This document shows positions 17,102 through 26,304 of a stretch of DNA of 64,000 nucleotides, piece after piece (position 1 is the stretch's first letter; the number at the start of each line of letters is the position of its first letter). The notes below the pieces were generated by a model. It saw only the letters and a program-made list of their open reading frames with translations, did no database searches and had not been told where the DNA came from. This DNA is from Dietzia alimentaria 72. GTDB lineage: Bacteria; Actinomycetota; Actinomycetes; Mycobacteriales; Mycobacteriaceae. Both the position numbers and the translations under genes were made by a program. Location: assembly GCF_000226215.1 (NCBI RefSeq), contig NZ_AGFF01000005.1, forward strand, positions 1-64,000, in the 5' to 3' direction.

Positions 17102-17821
17102 GTGAGTGATTCCCCCTCGTACTTGTCCGAGCGTGTGCTCGAGCGGGTGGACAGGTCTCGCGCGAATCTGGCCTGGCTGTCCGGTGAACTCGCCCAGCGG
17201 CCTGATGGGCTCGGCCTGCAACTGTCGCGGGTGTGCGAGCTGGTCAATCTGGCGCTGGGGCAGGTGGAGGACCACGGGGACCTGGGGATGGCGTGGATCC
17301 TGCTCGAGCAGGCCAGGCAGCAGTTGGGGCACGCCGCGGTGATGGCGGCGAAAGGTGGCGTGAGACGCGGGACCAGGGCGAACGAGGCCGAGGTGAAGGA
17401 AGAGAAGTCCGCCATGGCGCACCTCGTGTGGTTCCTGCAGCGTGACCTCACGCCGTGGCCCGAGGATGTCTCGATGGTGGTCGACTTCGGGGACGAGTCG
17501 GGCGCGGTACCGGATTTCCGCCCGGACACGTCGTTCGAGCTCCTGCCGCTCCAGTTGCTCGCCCACACGGCCATGACGGTCAGCGCGGGAGAGGGCGCTC
17601 AGAGCGTGGGCGACCGGGTGATGGAGATGGCGTTCGGAGAGTACGTCGGCGCGATCATGAACGAGGCGATGGAACTGCTCGACGAATTCGGGGCCGACCA
17701 GTCCGGCGCCGAGGCTCAGGTGGAGACGGGATTCGAGGTGTCCCACCTCGTGTCAGGGGCGTTCACCCAGGCGTTGCAGGTGTTCGAGGGCCCGGCGGGG
17801 TTCCCCACGGAGGAGGACTGA
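17102..17821 (+). CDS. Hypothetical protein between copper oxidase and hemerythrin genes
   Basis: A 239-residue, soluble, acidic protein that I do not recognise. It is largely helical by composition, with Leu-rich stretches such as QLSRVCELVNLALGQVEDH and WILLEQARQQLGHAAV, and has no signal peptide or membrane segment. The GTG at 17102 lies two bases after the copper-oxidase stop and has AAGGAG at 17091-17096, so it is translated from the same transcript. Its 3' end overlaps the convergent hemerythrin gene by 59 bases. A link to copper or nitrite enzymology is inferred only from position. Confidence 0.7.
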   Translation: MSDSPSYLSERVLERVDRSRANLAWLSGELAQRPDGLGLQLSRVCELVNLALGQVEDHGDLGMAWILLEQARQQLGHAAVMAAKGGVRRGTRANEAEVKEEKSAMAHLVWFLQRDLTPWPEDVSMVVDFGDESGAVPDFRPDTSFELLPLQLLAHTAMTVSAGEGAQSVGDRVMEMAFGEYVGAIMNEAMELLDEFGADQSGAEAQVETGFEVSHLVSGAFTQALQVFEGPAGFPTEED

Positions 17822-18278
17822 GCGGTGTTGTCTCTGCGCGGGCGGCGTTGTCGTCGGCCTCGATCCGGTCCCACTCGTCACCGTCGATGATGCTCACGAC
17901 CGACGCGGGGAAGAGGCTGTTCTCCTCGCGATCGATGTGCTCGCGGAGTTCGTGGACGAACTCCGCACCGAGGTGCCATTCACCGTCGATGATCCTGTCG
18001 ATGAGGCCGTCAAGTGTGGTGTGCTCACCGCACAGTCGGTCGATGGTGCTGCCGTAGGCCTCCTCTTCGCGGCGCAGGGCGGCGAAGAGTCCGCGTTCCT
18101 CCGCACCGGTGTGTGGGTACAGGAGGTCGCGGGTCCGGACGGCGAGGTGGCGGGCGAGCGTGGTGTCTGAGGCCACGATCGCGCGTTGCATGTCGCCGGA
18201 CAGGTCGATCAGTCGAACGTGTTCTTCGGCGAACCGTCCGATGATCGTGTTCTCGTGACATCCGCAGTACTGGCACAT
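17763..18278 (-). CDS. Hemerythrin-domain protein
   Basis: A 171-residue protein that starts MCQYCGCHE, the Cys-rich leader common in small actinobacterial hemerythrin HHE proteins. The metal ligands of the four-helix bundle are visible as EEH (about 18-20), HTGAEERG (about 56-63), CGEHTTLD (about 83-90) and HIDREENSLFP. Such proteins bind a di-iron centre and sense or buffer O2 or NO. The ATG at 18278 has GGAGAGAAG upstream. The last 59 bases overlap the convergent gene ending at 17821. Next to nitrate and nitrite reduction genes, an NO or oxygen role is likely. Confidence 0.85.
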   Translation of the reverse strand: MCQYCGCHENTIIGRFAEEHVRLIDLSGDMQRAIVASDTTLARHLAVRTRDLLYPHTGAEERGLFAALRREEEAYGSTIDRLCGEHTTLDGLIDRIIDGEWHLGAEFVHELREHIDREENSLFPASVVSIIDGDEWDRIEADDNAARAETTPLSPPPWGTPPGPRTPATPG

Positions 18279-18300
18279 ACTTCTCTCCTCTGTTGTGTTC

Positions 18301-19386
18301 TCAGGTCGCGGCGCGTCCGATGAGCGGAAATCGGGATCTGACCATCCCCGTGAACGCGATCAGCCAGGCAGCCACAGCTATCCACATCCAGGCCTGGCCT
18401 ATCCAGGCGACGATGGGCAGGTCGTTGGCACGACCGAGGTACATCCCGGCCACGGCGTACATCCCCAGCGGGAAAACGATCGACCACCACGTGGGTTCGA
18501 AATGGAACGGCACCCCCTTGACCCGGTGCCGCCAGACACCGACCGCCATGAGCACGGGAATGAGCCATGTGGCGAAGCACCAGAACACCACCACGAGACC
18601 GGCGACAAGCCCCCGCACCGAATCGACCATGGGTGCGCCCGCCATCTCCACGATCCTCGCCCCTGCCACCACCGTGATGGCGACCGCGCCCATCGACACC
18701 CAGTACGGCGGATCGAGTTCCTCGGGATCGAGTGGATAGAGCATGAGACGCAACGAGACAAACACCGCGCAGGCCACGTAGAGGACGACGCCGACCGACC
18801 ACGACAGCACGGCGAGGATCGCGAGGGAGTCGCGCGCGGACTCGAAATGCGGCTCCAATGTGGCCGAGGCGACGGACACCGACTGCGCGGCTACCACCCA
18901 GATGAACCACGTGCCGTTCGCCTCCGCGAGCACGGGCCGTTCCTCGCGGGACAGGACCGCGACCCAGGGCACCGTGTAGCCGAGGATCAGCCAGATCACC
19001 GTCGAGACGCCCAGCAATGCCGCTGAGAGCACGAACAGGCCGTGCCCGGCGAGGCCGGTCGCGAGCACATTCGCCCCGGCGACAAACGTGAAGAAGAGGA
19101 ACGCCTTACGGGAATCGTGCAGGTCTGCGGCCACCGCCGTTCGGTACGCGACCAGCCTCCACAGGTTGAGCAGGACCAGCACCACGAACTCGACCGCGGT
19201 GAGGACGGTCAAGGTCACAAACACTGTGTGCCAGCCACGCTGCCCCGCCCCGATAGCGACGATGCCTGTCGCCATGACCAGCGCGAAGTAGCCCGGCGAG
19301 AGTTGCTCGGGAGTCGCGATGCGGCGGGGCAGCGATGTCCTAGCGTCGTGCGGCACGGCCCGATCCAGACCGGGCCCGACCGGCAC
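18301..19386 (-). CDS. TDT/SLAC1-family membrane transporter (TehA-like)
   Basis: A 361-residue protein with about ten membrane helices and the TDT pattern: PGYFALVMATGIVAIG in the first helix, then WLIPVLMAVGVWRH and EPTWWSIVFPLGMYAVAGMYLG in later helices. Family members are anion channels or tellurite/C4-dicarboxylate/sulfite exporters. The longest frame starts at GTG 19386 and overlaps the end of narI by 47 bases; GTG 19356 is an alternative. As the last gene of the nar transcript it may move nitrite, nitrate or an organic anion, which is a guess from position. Confidence 0.8.
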   Translation of the reverse strand: MPVGPGLDRAVPHDARTSLPRRIATPEQLSPGYFALVMATGIVAIGAGQRGWHTVFVTLTVLTAVEFVVLVLLNLWRLVAYRTAVAADLHDSRKAFLFFTFVAGANVLATGLAGHGLFVLSAALLGVSTVIWLILGYTVPWVAVLSREERPVLAEANGTWFIWVVAAQSVSVASATLEPHFESARDSLAILAVLSWSVGVVLYVACAVFVSLRLMLYPLDPEELDPPYWVSMGAVAITVVAGARIVEMAGAPMVDSVRGLVAGLVVVFWCFATWLIPVLMAVGVWRHRVKGVPFHFEPTWWSIVFPLGMYAVAGMYLGRANDLPIVAWIGQAWMWIAVAAWLIAFTGMVRSRFPLIGRAAT

Positions 19387-20161
19387 CGACCTGACGACTC
19401 ACGTCGCCCACGTCCTCACGCATCCACCCGCGACGGTACCGGCGGTTGCCGAACTGGGCGGAGGGCCGCGAGCGGTAGACGATGTACGGCCGCCAGAGGT
19501 AACCCACGGGCGCCGAGAACACGTGGACCAGACGGGTGAACGGCCAGATCGCGAACAGCAGGAACGCCACCACCGCGTGCGCCTTGAACGTCAGCGGGGC
19601 GTTGACCATCAGGGCGGGATCGGGCTGGAACCAGAAGATCCCCCGGAACCACACCGCCAGTTCCTCGCGGTAGTCGTAGTGGCTGAGAATGTTGCCGACC
19701 ACGGTGTTGGCCATGCCGAGGAAGATGGTGGCGGCCAGGAAGAAGTACATCACCTTGTCGTTCACGGTCGTGGCCGAGAACACCGGCCCGACCGTGCGGC
19801 GGCGGTAGATGAGGATCGCCAGGCCCACGACCGTGGAGAAGCCGGCAATCGCGCCGGTGATCACGGCGATCCAGTGGTACATGTCGTTGGTGATGCCGAC
19901 GAACTCGGTCCACGATTTGGGGATCACCAGGCCGATGATGTGGCCCCCCACGACGAACAGGATTCCGAAGTGAAACAACGGGCTGCCCCAGCGCAGCAGC
20001 CTCGACTCGTAGAGCTGGCTCGAGCGGGTGGTCCAGCCGAACTTGTCATAGCGGTAGCGCCACCAGTGGCCCACCACGAAAATCGCCAGGCACACATACG
20101 GCAGGACCACCCACAGGAAAACGTCGAGGATCGTCACGTCGACAGCGCTCGCACCGGTCAT
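19340..20161 (-). CDS. narI: Respiratory nitrate reductase gamma subunit NarI (cytochrome b)
   Basis: A 273-residue membrane protein with five helices. It anchors NarGH to the inner face of the membrane and takes electrons from quinol through two b hemes. Family segments are present: WVVLPYVCLAIFVVGHWWRYRYD, WGSPLFHFGILFVVGGHIIGL and FKAHAVVAFLLFAIWPFTRLVH, which hold the heme-ligand His pairs. The tail beyond residue 225 is longer and basic. The ATG overlaps the narJ stop (ATGA). It is the fifth gene of narKGHJI. Confidence 0.95.
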   Translation of the reverse strand: MTGASAVDVTILDVFLWVVLPYVCLAIFVVGHWWRYRYDKFGWTTRSSQLYESRLLRWGSPLFHFGILFVVGGHIIGLVIPKSWTEFVGITNDMYHWIAVITGAIAGFSTVVGLAILIYRRRTVGPVFSATTVNDKVMYFFLAATIFLGMANTVVGNILSHYDYREELAVWFRGIFWFQPDPALMVNAPLTFKAHAVVAFLLFAIWPFTRLVHVFSAPVGYLWRPYIVYRSRPSAQFGNRRYRRGWMREDVGDVSRQVGAGRARSGSGRAARR

Positions 20162-20880
20162 GGTCGGGCCCCGCTTTCCAGGTAGGACGAGGAGGTGAAT
20201 GCTTCGAGGCCGACCTCTTCGTCGGGTGGCCCCTGGGCGACGAGTCGACGGACGGCGTCATGGTCGTCGCCGCCGATGTCGGGGAGCGTTGCGGTGACTG
20301 CCTCGAGGGCGCCCGCCCAGGCGGAACCGCGATCGGTCAGGGAGATTCGCAGTAATTCCAGACCCGGCCGGTGCAGGATGAGAAGTTCACGGCAACTCTC
20401 GAGATCGTGCTGCGCGCCGAACTCCAGCAGCACCCCCAGGTGGTCAGGGAGTTCGCCTTCCTCGAGCAGCGCCCCGGACCGCTTGTACGCGTCGATGAAG
20501 TCGACCAACGCGGTGCCGCGCTTACGGGTGTCCCCATATCGGAAGTAGGTCAGGTAGAGGCAGCAACGCCGGCGGAGGTCGAAGGTCTCCACGTACTCGG
20601 CCTGCAGTTCCGTCAGCGGCGTCTGCTCCAGGTGATCGATCAATCGGAGCAGTGGCCGGGCCACCGCTCCCCGCTCGTCGACCAGCGTCCGGATCAGCGG
20701 AAGACGCTCGAGAAGCTCGGCCTCCGGATAGTCGAGCAGCAATGACACCGCCTGGTACAGCGCGGGGTCGCCGGGTGCGCCGCGCCCCGCGGCCCGGCGC
20801 GAGCCCGGCGTGACCGCCTGCCGCACCCGCGAGAACAGATCCGTTCCGAAGCCGGTCCCGGCCAGAAATGTCGGACTCAT
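20158..20880 (-). CDS. narJ: Nitrate reductase assembly chaperone NarJ
   Basis: A 240-residue cytoplasmic chaperone of the NarJ/TorD family that holds apo-NarG during molybdenum cofactor and iron-sulfur insertion. Recognisable parts are the YQAVSLLLDYPE helix, ELQAEYVETFDLRRRCCLYLTYF, the conserved YVETFD region, and HLGVLLEFGAQHD. The ATG at 20880 is four bases after the narH stop, with GAAGGG near; the earlier in-frame region overlaps narH and is not used. Confidence 0.93.
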   Translation of the reverse strand: MSPTFLAGTGFGTDLFSRVRQAVTPGSRRAAGRGAPGDPALYQAVSLLLDYPEAELLERLPLIRTLVDERGAVARPLLRLIDHLEQTPLTELQAEYVETFDLRRRCCLYLTYFRYGDTRKRGTALVDFIDAYKRSGALLEEGELPDHLGVLLEFGAQHDLESCRELLILHRPGLELLRISLTDRGSAWAGALEAVTATLPDIGGDDHDAVRRLVAQGPPDEEVGLEAFTSSSYLESGARP

Positions 20881-20884
20881 CGGT

Positions 20885-22540
20885 TCAACCCTTCTTTCCC
20901 GGGAAAAGTCCGCCGGTACCGAGGCCGTCCCAGTTGAGTAGGTTGACTCGTCTGTCCTTATCCGCCGGGGACGCGATCGTGTCGGAGGTCTGACGCTGCT
21001 TGAGGGCGTGGAAATTCTCCACCGCGATCGGTAGGGCCTGGTCGCCCGAGCCTTCGCCGAACGGGCCGGATTCACCCATCATCCCGGGTCCGCCGTCGTA
21101 GTCGAGGCTGCACTCGGTCACCAGTTCCTCGAGTGAGTGCGCCTGCTCCTGGTGGGCGGTCGGGATGACGTAGCGCTCGTCGTAGTGGGCCAGCGCGAGG
21201 AGCCGGTACATGTCGTACACGTCCTCCTCGCTCATGCCCACGGCCTCGCAGAGTTCCGGTCGTGGTTCACGGCCGAGGTTGATGTCGCGCATGTAGGTCC
21301 GCATGGTGGCGAGGCGGTTGAGGACCACCTGGATGGTGTCCACGTCCCCGGCAGTGAACAGCTCAGCCAGGTATTCCATGGGGATGCGCATGGTGTCGAT
21401 GGCGCCGAACAGCGTGTCGGCGTCCTCACCGTCGCCACCGTCCGCGGCCACCCGGTCCACGATCGGGCTCAGCGGCGGGATGTACCAGACCATCGGCATT
21501 GTGCGGTACTCCGGGTGCAGAGGCAGAGCCACCTCGAAACGAGAGATGAGCTGCCAGATCGGCGAGCGCTGTGCGCCCTCGATCCAGTCGTCCGGGATAC
21601 CGGCCTCGCGGGCCGCCTCGATCACGTCGGGATCGTTGGGGTCGAGGAAGCACTCACGCTGAGCCGCCAGCAGGTCGTGTTCGTCCGGCGTGGATGCGGC
21701 CTCGAGAACCTTGTCGGCGTCGTACAAGATCAGGCCGATGTAGCGGAGTCGCCCGACGCACGTTTCCGAGCACACGGTGGGGATGCCCACCTCGATGCGG
21801 GGGAAGCAGAACGTACATTTTTCGGCTTTGCCGGTGCGGTGGTTGAAGTACACCTTCTTGTACGGGCAACCCGTGACGCACTGCCGCCACCCGCGGCACT
21901 TGTCCTGGTCCACCAGCACGATGCCGTCCTCCACGCGCTTGTACATCGCACCGGACGGGCACGAGGACACACAGGACGGGTTGAGGCAGTGCTCGCAGAT
22001 CCGCGGCAGGTAAAACATGAAGGTTTCTTCGAACTCGGTTTTGATCTCCTCGCTGATTTTGCCGAGGATCGGATCGTCCTTCATGTGGGTGGGCGAACCA
22101 CCGAGGTCGTCGTCCCAGTTGGCGGACCACGTGATTTTCATGGGCTCGCCACTGATGAGCGAGTACGGCCGGGCGACGGGTGTGTGCTCCTGCAGCGGCG
22201 AGGAGACCAGCATGTCGTAGTCGTAGGTCCACGGCTCGTAGTAGTCGTCGAGCGACGGCATGGTGGGGCTCGAGAAGATCTGCAGCAGCTTCTTCATGCG
22301 CCCGCCGGCCTTGAGCCGGAGCCGACCGTTACGCCCGAGCTCCCAGCCGCCCTGCCAGCGCTCCTGGTCCTCGTAGGTCCGAGGGTAGCCGAGGCCGGGC
22401 CGGGTCTCGACGTTGTTCCACCACATGTACTCGGTGCCGGATCGGTTGGTCCACGCCTGCTTACAGGTGACCGAACACGTGTGGCATCCGATGCACTTGT
22501 CCAGGTTCATCACCATGGACATCTGAGCCATGACGCGCAT
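20885..22540 (-). CDS. narH: Respiratory nitrate reductase beta subunit NarH
   Basis: A 551-residue iron-sulfur subunit that carries electrons from NarI to NarG. Four Cys clusters are visible: CIGCHTCSVTCKQ near the N-terminus, CEHCLNPSCVSSCPSG, CRGWRQCVTGCPYKK (the Trp in place of one Cys marks the [3Fe-4S] cluster), and CTFC with CSETCVGR. Length and order are standard for NarH. The ATG at 22540 overlaps the narG stop. The longer open frame upstream is an antisense-phase extension inside narG. Confidence 0.96.
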   Translation of the reverse strand: MRVMAQMSMVMNLDKCIGCHTCSVTCKQAWTNRSGTEYMWWNNVETRPGLGYPRTYEDQERWQGGWELGRNGRLRLKAGGRMKKLLQIFSSPTMPSLDDYYEPWTYDYDMLVSSPLQEHTPVARPYSLISGEPMKITWSANWDDDLGGSPTHMKDDPILGKISEEIKTEFEETFMFYLPRICEHCLNPSCVSSCPSGAMYKRVEDGIVLVDQDKCRGWRQCVTGCPYKKVYFNHRTGKAEKCTFCFPRIEVGIPTVCSETCVGRLRYIGLILYDADKVLEAASTPDEHDLLAAQRECFLDPNDPDVIEAAREAGIPDDWIEGAQRSPIWQLISRFEVALPLHPEYRTMPMVWYIPPLSPIVDRVAADGGDGEDADTLFGAIDTMRIPMEYLAELFTAGDVDTIQVVLNRLATMRTYMRDINLGREPRPELCEAVGMSEEDVYDMYRLLALAHYDERYVIPTAHQEQAHSLEELVTECSLDYDGGPGMMGESGPFGEGSGDQALPIAVENFHALKQRQTSDTIASPADKDRRVNLLNWDGLGTGGLFPGKKG

Positions 22541-25500
22541 CAGTACTGCACCTCCTGCGAGCGACGGCGGATGACCGTCACCTCGTCGCGTTGGTTTCCG
22601 GTCGGACCGATGTAGTTCCACGCATAGTTGAAGTGCGCGTACCCACCGATCAGGTGACTGGGCTTGATGAGAATTCGGGTGGCGGAGTTGTGGATGCCAC
22701 CGCGCTTCCCGGAGGCCTCCGCGATCGGCACGTCGACCGTCCGGTCCTGGGCGTGATGCATGTACACCGTGCCCGCCGGCATGCGGTGGGAGACCACGGC
22801 GCGGGCCACCACCACGCCGTTGCGGTTGACGGCCTCGATCCAGTCGTTGTCCACCACCCCGACGAGCTCGGCGTCCTCCTTGCTCATCCAGATGGTCGGA
22901 CCGCCACGGGACAGGCTGAGCATGAGGAGGTTGTCCTGGTACTCCGAGTGGATGGACCACTTGTTGTGCGGGGTCAGGTAACGGACCGTCAGTTCGGCGC
23001 CACCGCCCGAACCCAGGCGGGGCTCGCCGTACAGCTCGCTCATGTTGAGGGGCGGCCGGTAGACGGGGAGTTGCTCGCCCACCTCCGCCATCCAGTCGTG
23101 GTCCATGAAGAACTGCATGCGGCCGGTGAGCGTGTGCCACGGCTTGAGCCGCTCGACGTTGATGACGAACGCGCTGTACCGACGGCCGCCGTGCTCGGAC
23201 CCGGACCACTCCGGGGACGTGATGACGGGTTGGGGCCGGGATTGCGTGTCGGCAAAGGTGATGCGCTTGCCCTCCTCTCCCCGGGACAGGTCCGCGAGTT
23301 CGCGACCGGTCCGGGCTTCGAGTTGCTCGAAACCTTGCGTGGCCAGTCGACCGTTCGTTGTACCCGAGAGGGCGAGGATGGCCTCGCACATGCGGATGTC
23401 GGTGTCCAGGCGTGGCCGCCCCTTGCCGACCCCCTTCCGCGTCTCGCCGTTGGCCTTCAGCAGGACCCCGATCTCCTTGTCGGGCATGAGGTTGATCCCC
23501 TTGACCGGCATGCCGGCCTTCTCCGCGAGCGGGCCGAGGGAACCGAACTTCTCGCCGAGCAGGCGGTAGTCACGTTCGACAGCGACGATCTTCGGGAAGT
23601 TCTGTCCCGGCACCGGCTCACAGGAGCCGTCCTTCCAGTCCGAGACCGTGCCACCCGGGTTGGCCAGGGCGTCCGGGGTGTCGTGGGTGAGCGGGACCGC
23701 CACGACGTCGGTGCGCGTATCCAGGTGACCGTGGCTGTACTCCGACACCTTGTCGGCCAGGAGCCGGAAGATCTCGAAGTCGGTCTTGGTCTCCCATGGC
23801 GGGTTGATGGCGGCGTTGAACGAGTGCACGAACGGGTGCATGTCGGTGGAGGACAGATCGTGCTTCTCGTACCAGGTGGCCGCCGGGAAGACGAGGTCAG
23901 AGAACAGCGTGGTGGAGGTCATCCGGAAGTCGAGGGTGGTGAGCAGGTCGAGCTTGCCGTCCTGGGCGTCGTCCCGCCACACCATGTCGCGACCCCGGTG
24001 CCCCTCGGGGGCCTGGTCCGCGCGCAGGGAGGAGTCGGTGCCCAGCATGTGCTGGAGGAAGTACTCGTCACCCTTGGCCGAGGACCCAAGGAGGTTGGAT
24101 CGCCACACCGTGAGGACCTTGGGGGCGTTGCCGGGCCCGTCCGGATCCTCTGCGGCGAAACGCATCGACCCGTCCTTGATCCGACCCACCACATGTTCGG
24201 CCGCCGACACCCCGGCCTCGGCGGCTTCCGCGCCCAGGTCGAGTGGGTTGGCGTCGAAGGTCGGGAACGACGGCATCCAGCCCAACCTCGCGGACATGGC
24301 CACGAGATCCGGCGTGCTCATCCCGGCGAAGCGCTTCTCGCCCGTGGGGGAGGCGAGCACGTCCGCACCGTAGGCGTCGTACTTCCACTGACCCGTGTGC
24401 AGGTAGAAGAAGGCGGTGGAGATCATCTGCCGCGGCGGCCGAGACCAGTCCAGGGCCATGGCCACCTGCTGAAAACCGGTGAGCGGCCGGACCTTCTCCT
24501 GGCCGACGTAGTGCGCCCAGCCGCCGCCGTTGACGCCCTGCGTACCGGTGAGAATGGTCAGCGCCAGGAACCCGCGATAGGTCAGGTCGGAGTGGAACCA
24601 GTGGTTGGTACCCGCACCCATGAGGATCATCGAGCGCCCACCCGACTCGAGCGCGTTGGCGGCGAACTCGCGGCCGATCCGTTCGGCCTGAACCGCCGGG
24701 ACACCGGTGTGCTCCTCCTGCCATGCCGGGGTGTACGGCTTCGGGTCGTCGTAACCCGTCGGCCAATCCCCGGGAAGGCCCTCCCGGCCCACGCCGAACT
24801 GCGCCATCATCAGATCGAGGACAGTGGTGACGCGCAGGTCCTCGCCGTCGTGACCCTTCACCGTCCGGTAGGGCACCCCACGGGCGACGGTGCTGGCGTC
24901 GCCCGCTGTGGTGTCGAAACGCGGTAGCACCACCTCGGCGGTCCCCTCGCGCCCCTCAAGCAGTGACAGTGCAGGGTCCACCTCGCCCAGGTCGAGGTTC
25001 CAGTCGCCCTTGCCCTGCTCGCCGTAGCGGTGGCCGAGCGTGCCGTTGGGGACCACCAGACGGTCCGTCGCTGAGTCGAGCAGCACGGTCTTGTTGGCCG
25101 CGTTCTCTCCCGGGTCCGCGTCGAGGACGCCGGCCCCCAGCATGTCTGCGGTGACGAACTTGTGTGGAAGGACCGAACCGTCGTCACGCGTGCGTAGCGT
25201 GACCAGGAAGGGCAGGTCGGTGTACTTCTTGGCGTAGGTCTCGAACTGGGGCGTGCGCTTGCGCACGTAGAACTCATTGAGCACCACGTGCACCATCGAC
25301 ATGGCCAGTGCGCCGTCCGTGCCGGGGTGCGGGTGTAGCCACTCGTCGGCGAACTTGGTGTTGTCCGCGTAGTCGGGGGAGACCACCACGACCTTCTGGC
25401 CCTTGTAGCGGGCCTCGGTCATGAAGTGCGCGTCCGGCGTCCGCGTGACCGGGACGTTGGAACCCCACATGATCAGGTACGACGAGTTGAACCAGTCCGC

Positions 25501-26304
25501 AGACTCGGGCACGTCCGTCTGATCGCCGAACACCTGCGGGGATGCCACGGGCAGGTCCGCGTACCAGTCGTAGAAGGAGAGCATGGAGCCGCCGAACAGC
25601 TCGACGAAGCGCGAACCGGCACCGAACGACGCCATGGACATCGCCGGGATCGGGGAAAAGCCGGCCACGCGGTCGGGGCCGACGGTCTTGGCCGTGTACA
25701 CGTGGGCGGCGGCCGCGATCTCCAGTGCCAGGTCCCACCGGCACCGGACCAGCCCGCCCTTGCCGCGGGCGCGCTTGTAGTAGGCGGCCTTGGTGGGGTC
25801 TTCGACGATCGACGCCCAGGCGTCGACCGGATCGTCGTGCTCGGCGCGGGCCGCGCGCCACAGTTCCAGCAGCCGTCCGCGGATGTACGGATATCGCACG
25901 CGCGTGGGGGAGTAGGTGTACCAGGAGAAGGCCGCGCCCCGGGGGCAGCCGCGGGGCTCGTAGCCCGGCATATCGTCGCCGATATCGGGGTAGTCGGTCT
26001 GCTGCGACTCCCAGGTGATGATCCCCTCCTTGACATACACCTTCCACGAGCACGAGCCCGTGCAGTTGACGCCGTGGGTGGAGCGGACCACCTTGTCGTG
26101 GCTCCAGCGGTCGCGGTAGAAGATGTCCGACTCACGGCCGCCCGCGTGGGTGACCGTCCGAAGATCCTCCGAGGCCTCGCCGCGCCGGAAGAAACGGCCG
26201 GCCTTGAGGAGCGCCTCGGAGGCGGGGCCGTCCATCCGGTCCGGTCCCTTGGGGACGCGTCGGTCGTCCGGGGACGGAGTACGGGGAGAGTCGATGCTGG
26301 TCAT
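22540..26304 (-). CDS. narG: Respiratory nitrate reductase alpha subunit NarG
   Basis: A 1254-residue molybdenum bis-MGD enzyme that reduces nitrate to nitrite in the cytoplasm. The FS0 [4Fe-4S] ligands are H77, C81, C85 and C120 in THGVNCTGSC and RGCPRG. Full length is present, with the MGD-binding segments and a C-terminal molydopterin dinucleotide-binding domain (from about residue 1090: ELTVRYLTPHNKWSIHSEY). There is no twin-arginine signal, as expected for the inward-facing enzyme. The ATG at 26304 overlaps the narK stop, so translation is coupled to the transporter. Confidence 0.97.
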   Translation of the reverse strand: MTSIDSPRTPSPDDRRVPKGPDRMDGPASEALLKAGRFFRRGEASEDLRTVTHAGGRESDIFYRDRWSHDKVVRSTHGVNCTGSCSWKVYVKEGIITWESQQTDYPDIGDDMPGYEPRGCPRGAAFSWYTYSPTRVRYPYIRGRLLELWRAARAEHDDPVDAWASIVEDPTKAAYYKRARGKGGLVRCRWDLALEIAAAAHVYTAKTVGPDRVAGFSPIPAMSMASFGAGSRFVELFGGSMLSFYDWYADLPVASPQVFGDQTDVPESADWFNSSYLIMWGSNVPVTRTPDAHFMTEARYKGQKVVVVSPDYADNTKFADEWLHPHPGTDGALAMSMVHVVLNEFYVRKRTPQFETYAKKYTDLPFLVTLRTRDDGSVLPHKFVTADMLGAGVLDADPGENAANKTVLLDSATDRLVVPNGTLGHRYGEQGKGDWNLDLGEVDPALSLLEGREGTAEVVLPRFDTTAGDASTVARGVPYRTVKGHDGEDLRVTTVLDLMMAQFGVGREGLPGDWPTGYDDPKPYTPAWQEEHTGVPAVQAERIGREFAANALESGGRSMILMGAGTNHWFHSDLTYRGFLALTILTGTQGVNGGGWAHYVGQEKVRPLTGFQQVAMALDWSRPPRQMISTAFFYLHTGQWKYDAYGADVLASPTGEKRFAGMSTPDLVAMSARLGWMPSFPTFDANPLDLGAEAAEAGVSAAEHVVGRIKDGSMRFAAEDPDGPGNAPKVLTVWRSNLLGSSAKGDEYFLQHMLGTDSSLRADQAPEGHRGRDMVWRDDAQDGKLDLLTTLDFRMTSTTLFSDLVFPAATWYEKHDLSSTDMHPFVHSFNAAINPPWETKTDFEIFRLLADKVSEYSHGHLDTRTDVVAVPLTHDTPDALANPGGTVSDWKDGSCEPVPGQNFPKIVAVERDYRLLGEKFGSLGPLAEKAGMPVKGINLMPDKEIGVLLKANGETRKGVGKGRPRLDTDIRMCEAILALSGTTNGRLATQGFEQLEARTGRELADLSRGEEGKRITFADTQSRPQPVITSPEWSGSEHGGRRYSAFVINVERLKPWHTLTGRMQFFMDHDWMAEVGEQLPVYRPPLNMSELYGEPRLGSGGGAELTVRYLTPHNKWSIHSEYQDNLLMLSLSRGGPTIWMSKEDAELVGVVDNDWIEAVNRNGVVVARAVVSHRMPAGTVYMHHAQDRTVDVPIAEASGKRGGIHNSATRILIKPSHLIGGYAHFNYAWNYIGPTGNQRDEVTVIRRRSQEVQY

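Noticed and set aside
20885-23389. NarH frame extended by 283 residues upstream
   Set aside because: The extra part lies in narG in another frame; the ATG at 22540 fits the family start and overlaps the narG stop.
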